The notes under the pieces were generated by a model. That model saw only the letters and a program-made list of their open reading frames with translations, did not search any database and had not been told where the DNA came from. Of a stretch of 64,000 nt of DNA, positions 22,808-32,959 are shown piece by piece. The position numbers and the translations under genes are program-made. This stretch comes from Kingdonia uniflora (Eukaryota; Streptophyta; Magnoliopsida; Ranunculales; Circaeasteraceae), in NCBI GenBank assembly GCA_014058105.1, contig JACGCM010002659.1, forward strand, positions 1,798,001 to 1,862,000, read 5' to 3'. Positions within the stretch are counted from its first letter, which is position 1; every line of letters starts with the position of its first letter.

Positions 22808-23360
22808 GCTTTAATCTCAATATTTATTTTCTAACCTTTTGTTTCTCTAGAAAACATTCCTTGAGGTTGGTTTGATTAAAATCTCCACAAAAAAAACCAT
22901 TTCTAAACATTGTCAATCACCATTTGAAGAATAACGCAGAACATAGGTACACATTGAAATCACATGCAATAATGATGAGAGAGCCTAAGAACGGAAAAGA
23001 AGGAGAGGGAGGAAGTACCTTATCATGAATTCCTCTAGAAACTCTATGTGTTGCTTACCAGTAATAGTATCCGCTTCTTTGCTCTCTTCTAATGTCAGCT
23101 GATAAATAACAACTAAATTGTTAGAAACTAAGCAAAACCTGAAGAATCAAGGTAATCAAATCACCGATGTACTTACCCCATCACCACCCGCTCGCCTTGT
23201 TGTAGATGAAGTGTAATAAGCACCATTTGGACCACCATAAGTAACAGTTGAGCTCTGAAAGGTGAAGCTTTGAGTTTGAGGAGTTGGCCTATCAAGCCTA
23301 TTATAGGCATTTTGTAGCTGCACATGCTTCATCCTCCTCTCTGCAAAATGAACTCAATTA
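22808..23360 (-). pseudogene. Second, partial MLF gene copy inside the CACTA element
   Basis: Duplicates 25,044-25,595. Exon 2' (23,340-23,177) encodes ERRMKHVQLQNAYNRL, then TPQTQSFTFQSST. Exon 3' (23,098-23,019) encodes LTLEESKEADTITG, then shifts frame after a one-base loss. Introns and the repeated upstream text (CTTTAATCTCAATATTTATTTT) are included, so the duplication was at DNA level. Exons 1, 4 and 5 are absent. The downstream side joins unrelated sequence near 23,360. Confidence 0.8.
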
Positions 23361-24409
23361 CGTGGGCACCTATTATAAGGCCTAGGGGTCACGAGTGGGC
23401 ACCTACTGGGGGCTCTAACTTCGGTTAGGTAAGAGGACACTAGCTACTCGAGACTTATAGACAAACCCACTATGAACGCCTTTGTCCTCTTTCAACTACC
23501 CTTGCCGGATCGCTGCCCCACCCCGACAACCGATAGGCATGCGGGAGAGTCAGAGTCATAGAGTTGGGCTTTCTTCAATCAATACAGGATGCACTAGATA
23601 TTTTTCTATCTTCTTTAATTACATCCCTCTTTCAAATTTGAATTGCTGCTTATTTTCAATTGTCGACAAGTACCTTTCGGAAATTAGAGGTTTTACTGTT
23701 TGGTTAAAGCTGAAATAGTTGTGTTGTCTTAATTTTGTTTTGTCTTGTTTTACATTTACTTAAGCACAATTCTTCCTGACTTTTGATGAGTTTCACCTGT
23801 TTTTTATATTCTTTTACCTTGCCAAATTTTGCAAACTTTCTGACTTTGTGACTCAGACTGCATCTTACCTACTCCATCCTATTTATACTTTGATCAACAA
23901 TTTGTCCAAGCGGTAGATCTACCTAGGTGTCGAAGACTATCTTGTTCTTTATAAGAGAAGCTTGACACTTCAAAACAAGAAAATTGATGTCTTACTTGGT
24001 TAATTGAACCTTAGCTGTTGTTTCAGAGAAGTTCAAAGACCAAGATGATTACCCTTTCAAACCCGAAATGAACTTCTACAAAGGTATGCTACTACAAAAA
24101 TGAAAAGGTTAAAAAATCCCGACAATTTCAGAAAACATAGTTCATAAGCGAACGGAACTTACAATAAGGACCTAGGATGAACCAAAAAAACAACACGAGC
24201 ATACCAACTTACAGGCATAGCTCGCACTCTTCACCTGCTATTTATAGTTATGTCACCATATTACTTGGGGAAGGTGAAAATTTGAAGTGAAATTAACTTT
24301 TGCATATAGGTAGCCTAATACAAAGTTTTCCACACTAAATACTTAATATAAAATTGAGAGTGTATTGCCACTCAAAAACTTACCCACGTTCCCTTGAGTA
24401 TTGAACCCT
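23361..24409. other. CACTA internal filler with one exon-like block
   Basis: Unrelated to the MLF copies. One block at about 24,028-24,084 on the plus strand looks like an exon: it follows TTGTTTCAG, reads KFKDQDDYPFKPEMNFYK in one frame, and is followed by GTATGC. It may be a captured fragment of another host gene; I do not recognise the protein. The rest has no gene-like content. Confidence 0.35.
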
Positions 24410-26010
24410 TCATTCCAATCCGGTAAGTACTTTTTGAGCATTCCTCTCCCATGATTTTTCAAGCCCATTAAGTTCATCTAAGGAAAAAGGAACATTATGA
24501 GCTCCATAGCATAGTTGCATAAGGAAACATAAAGAGCTAAATACCCTCAAAATATATGGCAAAACATACCTTCTTATAGGTTGTGCAAGGTCTGTATTGA
24601 GTCCACCTTTCCATCTGAGTTAAGCTTCCTTATGAATGAATGACCCTATAAAAGAAAATATATCAGGACTTCTCTCTCACAAGAACAGTAGCAGTCTCAT
24701 AATATTATACAATTTCTAGTACAACCTATTCCATACGTTAATACATAGTAATATATAGAGAGTTGCGATAGTCTTGGAGAAACGACAATAGGGTTAAAAT
24801 CCTGAGAGAAGGGAACAATAATAGAGACTAGTGCTTCATGCTATTACAAAAATCCAACTGATTCATTATCCGTACACCTTAAGAATGTCTGTGTTATGTG
24901 ATTATTCTCTATTTTTCACTTTATCCACAGGTTGTTAATTTTTCTAATCATATTTTCCACATAGATACACATCGATTGCCATGGTATTAATAAAAATGCA
25001 GTGAGACTTGCACCTCCAGATCACCTCATCGCCTCATGTACTGATGCTTTAATCTCAATATTTATTTTTTAACCTTTTGTTTCTCTAGAAAACACTCCTT
25101 GAGGTTGGTTTGATTAAAATCTCCATAAAAACAATTTCTAAACATTGTCAATCACCATTTAAAGAGTAATACGGAACATAGGTACACATTGACATCACAT
25201 GCAATAATGATGAGAGAGCCTAAGGAAGGAAAAGAAGGAGAGGGAGGAAGTACCTTATCATAAATTCCTCTAGAAACTCTATGTGCTGCTTTACCAGTAG
25301 TAGTATCCGCTTCTTTGCTCTCTTCTAATGTGAGCTGATAAATAACAACTATATTGTTAGAAACTAAGCAAAACCTAAAGAATCAAGCTAATTAAATCAC
25401 CGATGTACTTACTCCATCACCACCCGCTCGCCTTGTTGTAGATGAAGTGTACTAAGCGCCATTTGGACCACCATAAGTAGCAGTTGAGCTCTGAAAGGTG
25501 AAGCTTTGAGTTTGAGGTGTTGGCCTATCAAGCCTATTAAAGGCATTTCGTAACTGCACATGCTTCATCCTCCTCTCTGCAAAATGAACTCAATAGTAAA
25601 TCTTTATTATAAAAATTGAAGAAGCCACAAGTTAAATGAAAATTTGCATTCACATTTAATAAATAAGATTGAAAAACATTACCTTCCGCTTGATCATCAA
25701 CATGCACTTCTCTGCCTAACTTCAAGTGCTTTCTGGGATTATCCTTCTTCTCTTCTTTTCCTCCCTCACCATCAGACTCATCAGACAAAATTTCCTAAAT
25801 AACAGGTCAACTTGACCGAGGTATGAACCCAGAAACAGGAGCCTGATTAGGAGCACCACTGAACAAGCTCGGTCCAAACATGCTCGGAGGATTAAAGAAG
25901 TGATCATCAAAGGGGTTTCTCCCACCGAAAAAGTTTAAAACTAAGCTCCAATGATCCCCAAAAAATGGGTCACCAAACAAATCATCCCTATTTCCTCCAC
26001 CCCTCGGCAT
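24410..26010 (-). pseudogene. Captured myeloid leukemia factor (MLF) family gene, five exons
   Basis: Exons on the minus strand are 26,010-25,683, 25,576-25,413, 25,334-25,254, 24,645-24,570 and 24,477-24,410, all with GT-AG borders. Recognisable plant MLF blocks in order: MPRGGGNRDDLFGDPFFG, GRNPFDDHFF, KDNPRKHLK; ERRMKHVQL, SFTFQSSTATYGGPNGA; TLEESKEADTTTGKAAHRVS; GHSFIRKLNSDGKVDSIQTL; GLEKSWERNAQKVL. MLF proteins are adaptor-like proteins of uncertain role in plants. Exon 1 has two in-frame stops (SS*PVI*EIL), exon 2 has one (GA*YTSS) and exon 4 has one (HNL*E), so it is a pseudogene. Exon order and introns are complete, so it was captured as genomic DNA. Confidence 0.88.
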
Positions 26011-26851
26011 TCTCAATTTTTTAATATATGTAAAATAGCTTTCCTCTTTGGTATAACAACAACAAGTATGAAAAAGAAGCAACAACAACTAGAAATAGAA
26101 AATTAACAGCATTAAAATAGCTTTTCTCTTTGGTATAGCTCATCTCCTTCGGCAATATTCGATCACTTTGCTCTTCGATTCACACCATTGAAAATCATCC
26201 AAATTCTAGAAAAAGAAAATTAACAGATCTAATTAATGAAAACCATCTAAAATCTAAATAATTCCCATCTTAATTTAAGAAGTAAACTGCAACACAAATT
26301 GCTTTCACAAATCCACAGAGTTAGAGCAGCAATTCAATACTCAAACCATCTAAGATGTAAGCAATTTGGCCAATTCACTTTGTTTGCTTTGGAAGATATG
26401 ATGGGAAAAACAATAGCAATTGGGAAGTGGTATGGGGAATAAGTTATTGAAAATTGAACCCCTACAATCATGTTGCAATTCAATTAACGCAAGAGTAACA
26501 AACCCTAGTATTTACAATTTCTGATATAAATCAGAAACTTTGAATTAAAGCTATGGTTTCAAGTTCTCACCCAATTCCATGATCTAGGATGGAGGCCCCT
26601 CAAGTTTCATGTAGTGAAGACTTAACATGGAGAAGGAAGAAGAAATAATGGGATTTCACGAGTTTGCAATCGATGAACTTACGAGGGAGAGAACCAAGTT
26701 GATGAATTTAGAAGACAGGGGTTCTCTAAAAAGAAGCATAAGAATATAACACGAGCTCTATCCATTTTAAGTTTTTCATCCGTCACAAATAAGCTACTAC
26801 TAAAGCCGGTCATAAATTTCATCAAAAATTAGTTAATTTCGTATAGTCTTA

Positions 26852-27110
26852 TGTATAAGTCGAGTACTAGGGTTTTGATGTCTCGAGCGTGGATTTGGTA
26901 TTTGAATTAATTATGAACAAAGACTTCGCAATCTTGTTGTATCTTTGGCCAGTATAATCCTTGAGTGAATGCTCGTTGGGCCAATGATCGTCCCAAAACG
27001 TGAGTTGCCCAGATTCCTTCGTGAAGTTTTTTGATTTTGACTTGGGCTTGTTTCGAAGAGATGTATTCAATAAGAGGTCCTCCTCCTGTGATGCGATATA
27101 AAATTTGATT
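26852..27110 (-). pseudogene. Element A integrase N-terminal part
   Basis: Minus strand: GGGPLIEYISSKQAQVKIKKL, frameshift, then KLHEGIWATHVLGRSLAQR and FTQGLYWPKIQQDCEVFV. This is the zinc-binding (H2C2) region that precedes the core. The CACTA element follows directly after KYQIHARDIKTLVLDLYI. Stops and shifts are present. Confidence 0.8.
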
Positions 27111-27206
27111 CTAAACTGTGAATTGAGAGCATTTTGCTAAGAGTGATCGGGTCTCTTCCTTGGTACTTAGGATGATGTTGGAAATGAGGTATCCATAGAA
27201 TGGTCT

Positions 27207-27760
27207 TCACCAATCTTTAGCATCGTCTTCTTCGGAAACATTGATTTGCATCATATAGCTAATATCGAGACTGGAATGTTCTATAACCTCGATGTCCAAA
27301 GTTTTATTTTCACTGTCTTCAAACATTGCAACAATGTAGGCTAACGTGTCAGCGCGGCGATTCTCTGCTCGAGGGAGGTAAGAGATTATTATTGTTTTGA
27401 ACTTGTACATTTTCTCTTCGACCAGGGCTGCGCAATTAACCATCTTTCCAAATGTTTTGAATGTATTATTATAATGGTTGGCGACGAGCAAGGAGTTGAC
27501 GTAAGCAGTTATTTCTTCTGCCCTAAGTTTGATAGCAAGATCCAGTCCATGGAGGATAGCTTCATATTCAGTTTTATTGTTGGTGGCATAGAACTTAGGT
27601 TTAATAGCTTTCCCGATTCGATGATTGGATGGTGTAACGAGGATGAGGCCGATTCCTGATACTCATGGTCTAGCAGATCCATCTGTAAAGAGTCTTCATC
27701 CTGTGTTTTGTGACCATGCGTCTAGTTCTGCTATTGAGTCTTTAGTCAGTACTTTTTCAA
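27207..27760 (-). pseudogene. Element A archaeal-type RNase H domain
   Basis: Minus strand frames read FTDGSARP (one stop), VSGIGLILVTPSNHRIG, then NNKTEYEAILHGLDLAIKL and, from 27,491, LLVANHYNNTFKTFG and SYLPRAENRRADTLAYIV. The D-G-S-A start, the N-N-x-T/A-E-Y-E-A box and the R-x-E-N-x-x-A-D motif are those of the second, archaeal-like RNase H typical of Tat-lineage elements. It follows the ordinary RNase H. This is the main evidence for the lineage call. Confidence 0.8.
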
Positions 27761-27789
27761 GTTCTTCCCAATCGGGGTCTTCGACTGGA

Positions 27790-28250
27790 AAATCTACTTA
27801 AAAATCAGCTACTGCTTGCCCTTTGATAAATATCTGAGGCTCAAAGGAGATATCATATTCGCCGAGGAAAATAGACCATTGTTGAACCCTTCGAGATATT
27901 CCTTTTTCAAAGAGTACAAGTTTGAGAGGAAACTTGGTAATGATTTTGATGGGATGAGCCAGGAAATACGGTTGAAGTTTTTGAGAGCTGTATACCAGGG
28001 AAAGTAGTTGTTTTTTAGTTGCTGCGTATCTTTACTCTGCAGGCATGAAAGCTTTACTGATGAAGTAGAATGGTTTTTCCACACAACCGCCTTCTTGAAT
28101 ATGGACAGAGCTAATGGAATTATTGGTGGTTGATAAATACATTATCAATGTTTCACCATCTACAGGAGTACTCATTATATGAGGACACCCCAAGTATCTT
28201 TTATGATCTTGGAAAGCCAATTTACAGTCTGGGGTCCAAAGGATTTCCTT
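27790..28250 (-). pseudogene. Element A RNase H
   Basis: Minus strand: LSTTNNSISSVHIQEGG, EKPFYFISKAFMPAE, then in a shifted frame YAATKKQLLSLVYSSQKL, HPIKIITKFPLKL and QWSIFLGEYDISFEPQ. This is the native Ty3/gypsy RNase H/connection. It lies between RT and the archaeal-type RNase H. Confidence 0.82.
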
Positions 28251-28273
28251 GGGTTAATTTTTGGACAGTGGAG

Positions 28274-29060
28274 TTAGATTTCCGTGAAGAAGGTGGTAAA
28301 TAAATTCATACCGATCAGATAACTTGAAGATGAACAGGTGAAGAGCTGTAATTTTGCCAGTAAATTTTTGTACATCTTTTTGGTTTGAGGAGATGGCATG
28401 GCCATGAGTGCTTTGATTTGTGCTAGATCGATTTTGATTCCCCTCTTACTAACCAGGTGTCCAAGAAATTTACCCGATGCGACACCGAATTGATATTTTT
28501 TTGGATTAAGTTTCATCTGGCAGGTACGAAGGATATCGAAGATAATTTGGAGTTTGCTGCAATGATCATCACGCTTCAAGCTTTTACAGATCATATCATC
28601 GATGTATACCTCCACTATTTTGCCCAAATGATCTTTAAACATTTTAGTGATAAGCCGTTGGTAAGTGGCTCTTGCATTCTTTAATCTGAAAGGCATTACT
28701 GTGTAATAGTAGAGACCTATTTCTCTGATAAAAGTTGTTTTTTCTTAATCTTCTTCGTTGAAAAGAACCTGATTGTAACCGGAGGCTGCGTCCATCATTA
28801 AGAGAAGTTCGTGTCCTGCTATAGAGTCGAGGAGTTGTGGGTCAACGGGAGAGGAAAGTTATCTTTTGATATAAATTTGTTGGGCTCTGTAAAGTCGACA
28901 CAGACTCGGATTTTTCCATTCTTCTTTGGGAAAACCACTATGTTAGATAACCATTTAGGATATTTTACTTCTCGAATAAATCCTGCAGAAAGCAGTTTTT
29001 CAATTTCTTTATTAATGGCTTCGCGAAGGTGGGTAGGCTAAATTACGATGCTTTTGCACA
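28274..29060 (-). pseudogene. Element A reverse transcriptase
   Basis: Minus strand. The N-terminal fingers (29,041-28,811) read FIREVKYPKWLSNIVVFPKK and IRVCVDFTEPNK. The palm (28,696-28,274) reads MPFRLKNARATYQRLITKMF with the catalytic EVYIDDMICKS, followed by MKLNPKKYQFGV and FLGHLVSKRGI. The spacing fits plant Tat RTs, which usually have YVDDM. Frameshifts near 28,750 break it. Confidence 0.9.
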
Positions 29061-29890
29061 ACTGCTTTGCTATCTGGAAGGAGGCCGAGCTTATGGCATG
29101 CGATCGAGGGATCGATGCCGAGTATTTCCTGAAAAGACCATGCAAATATGTTGACGTTTTTTTTTTAAAGTTGGATCATGGTTTTTTTTTTGTCGGAAGA
29201 CAGTTTTGAGCCAATAAAGGTATTACACCCGGGCCCATCGAGTTCAATGGAGTCTACTACCTCAGTATCATACTGCTCGAATGTGGGGGGTGCTTCCTGT
29301 TATAGTTTATATGCCTTTAGAAGTTTCACCGTGTGAGAGTTGGTTGAGGTATTCTCGCACATGCGTGCAACTGCTTGACTTCATTTGATTTCGTAGACTC
29401 CGTGATCTGTTAGAAATCTCAAGGCCAGTTGATATGTTAAAAGTATTGCTTTGATCGAATGTAGCCAACTTTGACTTAACATTCCCAAATATTTTGACTC
29501 AGTATCTATAATAACAAATTTGACAAAAGTGGTTTCTGATCCTACTTAAACTGGCAAGGTGATTTCTCCAATGGCTGACCCTTTGGAATAGTTAAAACCT
29601 GTGATGGTGGCTGTCGAAGCTTTTACCGAATCTTTGAGACCAAGAGCATCAATTTCTCTTTCAAATTGAATGTCTGTTGCGCTTCCTGTATCGACGAGAA
29701 GTGTGTGCAGGTAGTCCTATCCTACTTTGAACATAATGACCAGAGGGCCTTCATAAAGGTTCCTGACATGGCTTGTGTCGCAATCCTCGAATATAATATG
29801 GTACGGACATTTTGATTTGCTAGAACTCAGGAGGAGTTCTAATGACTTATTTGAGGATGTCATTTATTAACAAGATGTCATTCTATCATC
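29061..29890 (-). pseudogene. Element A protease and linker
   Basis: The minus strand near 29,700 reads LVDTGSATDIQFEREIDALG with the aspartic protease triad D-T-G. It continues KGSAIGEITLPV, a stop, FVKFVIIDTESKY and LHSIKAIL, like other plant Ty3/gypsy proteases. 29,061-29,370 is a poorly conserved linker to RT. The protease cuts the gag-pol polyprotein. Confidence 0.75.
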
Positions 29891-30029
29891 TTGTTTTCTC
29901 TTTTTTCTTTTCTCAATCATGATCATGTAAAGATGGCGAGCTTACCCTTGTTCCTGCTCTTGTTCAACGTCTTTTCTTTTAATTTCTTCTTCGAGGAACT
30001 TCTGAACGTCGAGTACATAATCGTGAAGT

Positions 30030-31517
30030 CTTCCAGCTAGCAGAATGTGATAAAAAAGTGAATTAGAGAGTAACAGTTATCAGTCTCATGGTTATGCACG
30101 TTGTGATACTGACACAAGGGTTTGTTGGGTAAATCAAGAATTGTTTGTGCTTCCCAAAATAATTTATCTCCATTTATCGTTGGCAAGATAGCGGAGAGTG
30201 TGGTTATTATAAGAGGTAAAACTGGGATAGGTCTGTCTGGCTTTCTGTCTCTTCTTTTGGCATTATTAGTGTTTCTTCCGCGTTGCTTGGTTGTACCGGT
30301 ATTGGTTGATTTTTGAGGTGGCGATGAAAATGCTTCATTTGAATGGATGGCAGAGGAGCTCTTTATCATAACTTTTTTTGAATGTTTCAATTCGATGTAG
30401 TTATTAACAACATCAATCATTTCTGTCACCGTTCTGGGCTTGTGCTGGGTAAGTTCTTCTCAAACTTTGGAATCAATATATAGTATTGAGGTGAATGCCG
30501 GAACGGCAATCTTAGGATCTGAATTCCCAATCTTCTGTATTTCCTGTAAGAAACGCTTGTAAAAACTCGTCAATATTTCTTTCGCACCTTGCTCGAAGAA
30601 GAACAATGAATCCACAGTTATTTCTCCCTCCTTAGCCTGAGCATAATTTGACTCGAAGAGGCGTAACAACTGGCTGAATGTATTGATAGAGCCTTCAGGG
30701 ATAGTATGGAACCACCTGAGGGGTTCTTCCTTTAGGCTTATGATAAATAATCTGTATAGCTTGTGATCGAGTTTGGAGTACAATCCAACTGCAGCTCTGA
30801 AGTGTCGGACGTGGGTGAGAGGGTCAGTGAGGCCTGCATACTGATTAAATTTTGGCATGTAATTTTTTTTCAAAATGAGCATGACTTTGAGATGAGGAGA
30901 GAAAGAATTTGTTTCATTTCTATCGAGAGCAGACCTTCAGCCTGGGATGTCAGAGTTTATAGCTTGGATCCTATTGTTTAGGTCATCCAAGGTGATAAAT
31001 TGTGACGGAGGATACGGTGAGCCTGTAACCTGTGGATCAAAGTCTCATTGCCCATCAGGTTCTAATCAGTCACTCTTGGCCATCACAGTGGCGGCGGTGA
31101 AGTTTGATGATGTGTACATCAACAACTTTCGAGAGTTGTCAATGCCGAGGATGTAAGTCCAAAATATTGAAAAGCCTTGTCTGGATTCTTTGATATGGAT
31201 CGAGAAGTTCGTACTCGTTCTTCTCTTGGCTGGATTTCTCTTTGGGTCGCTCTGGAGCGATGGTCACTTCGGGCCTGAGGAGGTGACGTTTGATGGCCAG
31301 TAAGCCGATCTTGAGTTCTTCGTAAATGCTCCATTTCTTTCTGATATGTCCGGCTCTATTAGTCCAAAGCTTTTCTCCTTTCATCTCTTTCAACTTAAAG
31401 AGCTTGGGCGTGAATTCATTAATCTTCAGGCCTCTGGACACGGTCAGATTCAACTTGTTTTTGAAGTTCGATCATTGTGGTGTGCAGATCGACTGTTTCC
31501 GGTATCACAGATCTCAT
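30030..31517 (-). pseudogene. Element A gag
   Basis: A likely start is the ATG at 31,515-31,517 (MRSVIPETVDLHTTMIELQ), about 90 bases after the PBS. The capsid region at 30,882-30,460 contains FNQYAGLTDPLTHVRHFRA, EPLRWFHTIPEGSI and FEQGAKEILTSFYKRFLQ, typical of the retrotransposon gag domain. The zinc-knuckle-like motif near 30,110-30,060 reads CQYHNVHNHETDNCYSL, the C-x2-H form common in Tat elements. Several frameshifts are present. Gag forms the particle that packages element RNA. Confidence 0.85.
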
Positions 31518-31605
31518 GGTTCCTCAGCGTACAGGAGGTACTTCAGAGATTCATGTTTGTCATCGGATTATCTTTAGATCACAGTGGTAAAGAAAAGTGT
31601 GGTCT

Positions 31606-31623
31606 TCCCACAGACGGCGCCAA
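31606..31623 (-). other. Primer binding site of element A
   Basis: The minus strand reads TTGGCGCCGTCTGTGGGA one base after the 5' LTR end. The TGGCGCC core is a common plant Ty3/gypsy primer site. I do not assign the tRNA with certainty. Confidence 0.75.
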
Positions 31624-31624
31624 T

Positions 31625-32100
31625 TGTAATGGCATGTTTTTCGGGAGGATAATCTTCGCCAATACTTATAGTGAGAATTATGTAATAATAAGTTTATACC
31701 AAAAAGATTTTACGTGGAAACTTAGTATAGGCTAAGAAAAACCACGACCTCGAGGAGGGTTTTGATGAAAAATCCAATAAGCTCTTAGTTATTACAATTT
31801 GTTGTTTGGTAAAATAGTAAGGATGAATGAATAGTAAAGTTGTGGACCGGAATAACTCATTCTCTACCTGTATTTATAGTAGATACAGGCAGTTTACAAA
31901 AAGAAAAGCTGTTTCCTATTTCAGGGATAATGGGCGAACTTCGCAGATCTCCCAACGACTCTTATTTGACCAAGCATAACAGCTACTTTTAGTAGATCGA
32001 GAACTGTGGTCGCAGACGTGACATCTTCTTAAATGATGGAATGTCTTCGAGAAAGGTTCGTTGGCTTCTCTTTATCGAATCTGGGAAATATGCTACTACA
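31625..32100 (-). repeat. 5' LTR of element A
   Basis: 476 bp, TGTAATGGCATG to GCTACTACA as written, immediately followed by the target duplication ATTTC (32,101-32,105). It aligns over its length with 9,048-9,533. A TATA-like box (minus strand TATAAATACAGG, near 31,875) is conserved in all three LTR copies. Confidence 0.92.
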
Positions 32101-32105
32101 ATTTC

Positions 32106-32485
32106 TTTAAGAAACTCTGTGATATAGTAATGCTTCCTACAACCTTTGAGTAAATTTGCTTGCATAATTAAATTTAGTTTGTGGAAGAGAGATTTGGTTA
32201 CAAGTGTGGCATCTTTTTGAAACGGATGTCTGAAAATTATAATTGCCACAAATCCGGTAAGTATTCGTGGCCGGGAAGACCGACTACCACGGATGGTTAG
32301 CAAAATAGGACTCACAAATAGCATATGGAATAACAAACTATGATTAAATTGACATTCTCATATTTATTCATGTACTATATATAAAATATTTATTTCATAA
32401 CCCAAACAACACGAGGTGAAAAAGTAAACACATGATTACCGTAAGATACTACTTATGATCATAATCGCTTTGGAACTTAACCCTA
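32106..32485. other. Host spacer between element A and LTP2
   Basis: Directly continues the host sequence found left of 9,043. The part from about 32,325 (AACTATGATTAAATTGACAT, TTATTCATGTACTA) is the 3' flank common to all nsLTP2 units of the cluster. No gene is seen. Confidence 0.6.
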
Positions 32486-32770
32486 CTAACAATTAGGGTA
32501 AGGAACGTGACATGTATTCTCGAGCTTCTTAGTAATCCCAAGGGTCAAATAGCCCCTGACAACGGGATTTTTCAGATACTGGCAAGAACATGGTTCATGT
32601 TCCCTGATCTTCGCGCAACAAGCTTCGGATGGAAGAGCTTGAGTCATGATCGAAGGATGGCAAATATACAGTTCATTGATATCGCAAGTAACAGCGGTCA
32701 AGACATGCGATTCGTTAACCAGAACTAGGAAAATGACCACCAGGGCAAAAACGGAGACCTTCATCTTCAT
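32486..32770 (-). CDS. Type 2 non-specific lipid transfer protein (LTP2)
   Basis: 94 residues, intact, single exon. A signal peptide of about 26 residues (KMKVSVFALVVIFLVLVNES) is followed by a 68-residue mature part. All eight cysteines have exact nsLTP2 spacing: C-DINELYI-C, x13, CC, x8, CSC, x23, C-HVPYPN-C. nsLTP2 proteins are secreted, four-disulphide helical proteins that bind lipids or sterols and act in cuticle or suberin deposition, seed biology or defence. The start is supported by a TATA box 78 bases upstream (32,848-32,855) and by alignment with LTP3. It lies about 2.4 kb from LTP3 in the same orientation. The precise ligand and role are unknown. Confidence 0.93.
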   Translation of the reverse strand: MKMKVSVFALVVIFLVLVNESHVLTAVTCDINELYICHPSIMTQALPSEACCAKIREHEPCSCQYLKNPVVRGYLTLGITKKLENTCHVPYPNC

Positions 32771-32847
32771 ACAAAAGAAAATTAAGAGAAAAGCTAAGAA
32801 AAGAAATGAAGGAATATTGGAGATACAAAAGATGGGTTTGGTTGACG

Positions 32848-32855
32848 TATTTATA
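32848..32855 (-). promoter_or_regulatory. TATA box of LTP2
   Basis: The minus strand TATAAATA lies in ATTCTATAAATAC, shared with LTP3 at 35,196-35,203 in sequence and distance from the ATG. Confidence 0.7.
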
Positions 32856-32896
32856 GAATACTAGTAAGATTACAAGTGCACATCGTAAACGTCCAA

Positions 32897-32902
32897 TGCA
32901 TG
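32897..32902 (-). promoter_or_regulatory. RY-type motif upstream of LTP2
   Basis: CATGCA on the minus strand in CACACATGCATTGGACG, about 45 bases upstream of the TATA box. The same context occurs at 35,248-35,253 upstream of LTP3. CATGCA is the binding core of B3 factors of the ABI3/FUS3/LEC2 group active in seeds. Seed expression is inferred only. Confidence 0.45.
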
Positions 32903-32959
32903 TGTGAAACGAGTCTGTGGTTTTATCAAGTAAATGATTTTGCACACAATAAAAAGTAA

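Larger units (their letters stand above)
21502..26848. mobile_element. Non-autonomous CACTA-type transposon carrying MLF gene copies
   Basis: 5,347 bp. Left end CACTATACGAA and right end TTCGTATAGTC (one mismatch to CACTA). The flanking triplets are TAA (21,499-21,501) and TTA (26,849-26,851). Subterminal GC-rich motifs such as GACGGTTTTGG and CCGTCGTAAA repeat near the left end, as in plant CACTA elements. Removing it plus one triplet restores the integrase frame (LYI-SNLL) of element A, which confirms the boundaries. No transposase (TnpD/TNP2-like) is seen. Cargo is an MLF gene with introns and a partial second copy. Confidence 0.85.
9048..32100 (-). mobile_element. Element A: Tat/Retand-type Ty3/gypsy element with two nested insertions
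   Basis: The ends are defined by LTRs starting TGTAATGG (9,048; 31,625) and ending TTACTGCA or CTACTACA. A perfect 5-bp target duplication ATTTC lies at 9,043-9,047 and 32,101-32,105. Sense is minus: 5' LTR, PBS, gag, protease, RT, RNase H, archaeal-type RNase H, integrase, a long 3' region with plus-strand (antisense) genes, PPT, 3' LTR. The second RNase H and the antisense genes are hallmarks of the Tat lineage (Retand, Ogre, Grande). Without element D and the CACTA insertion it is about 12.0 kb, normal for this group. All pol domains carry stops, so it is not autonomous now. Confidence 0.92.
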
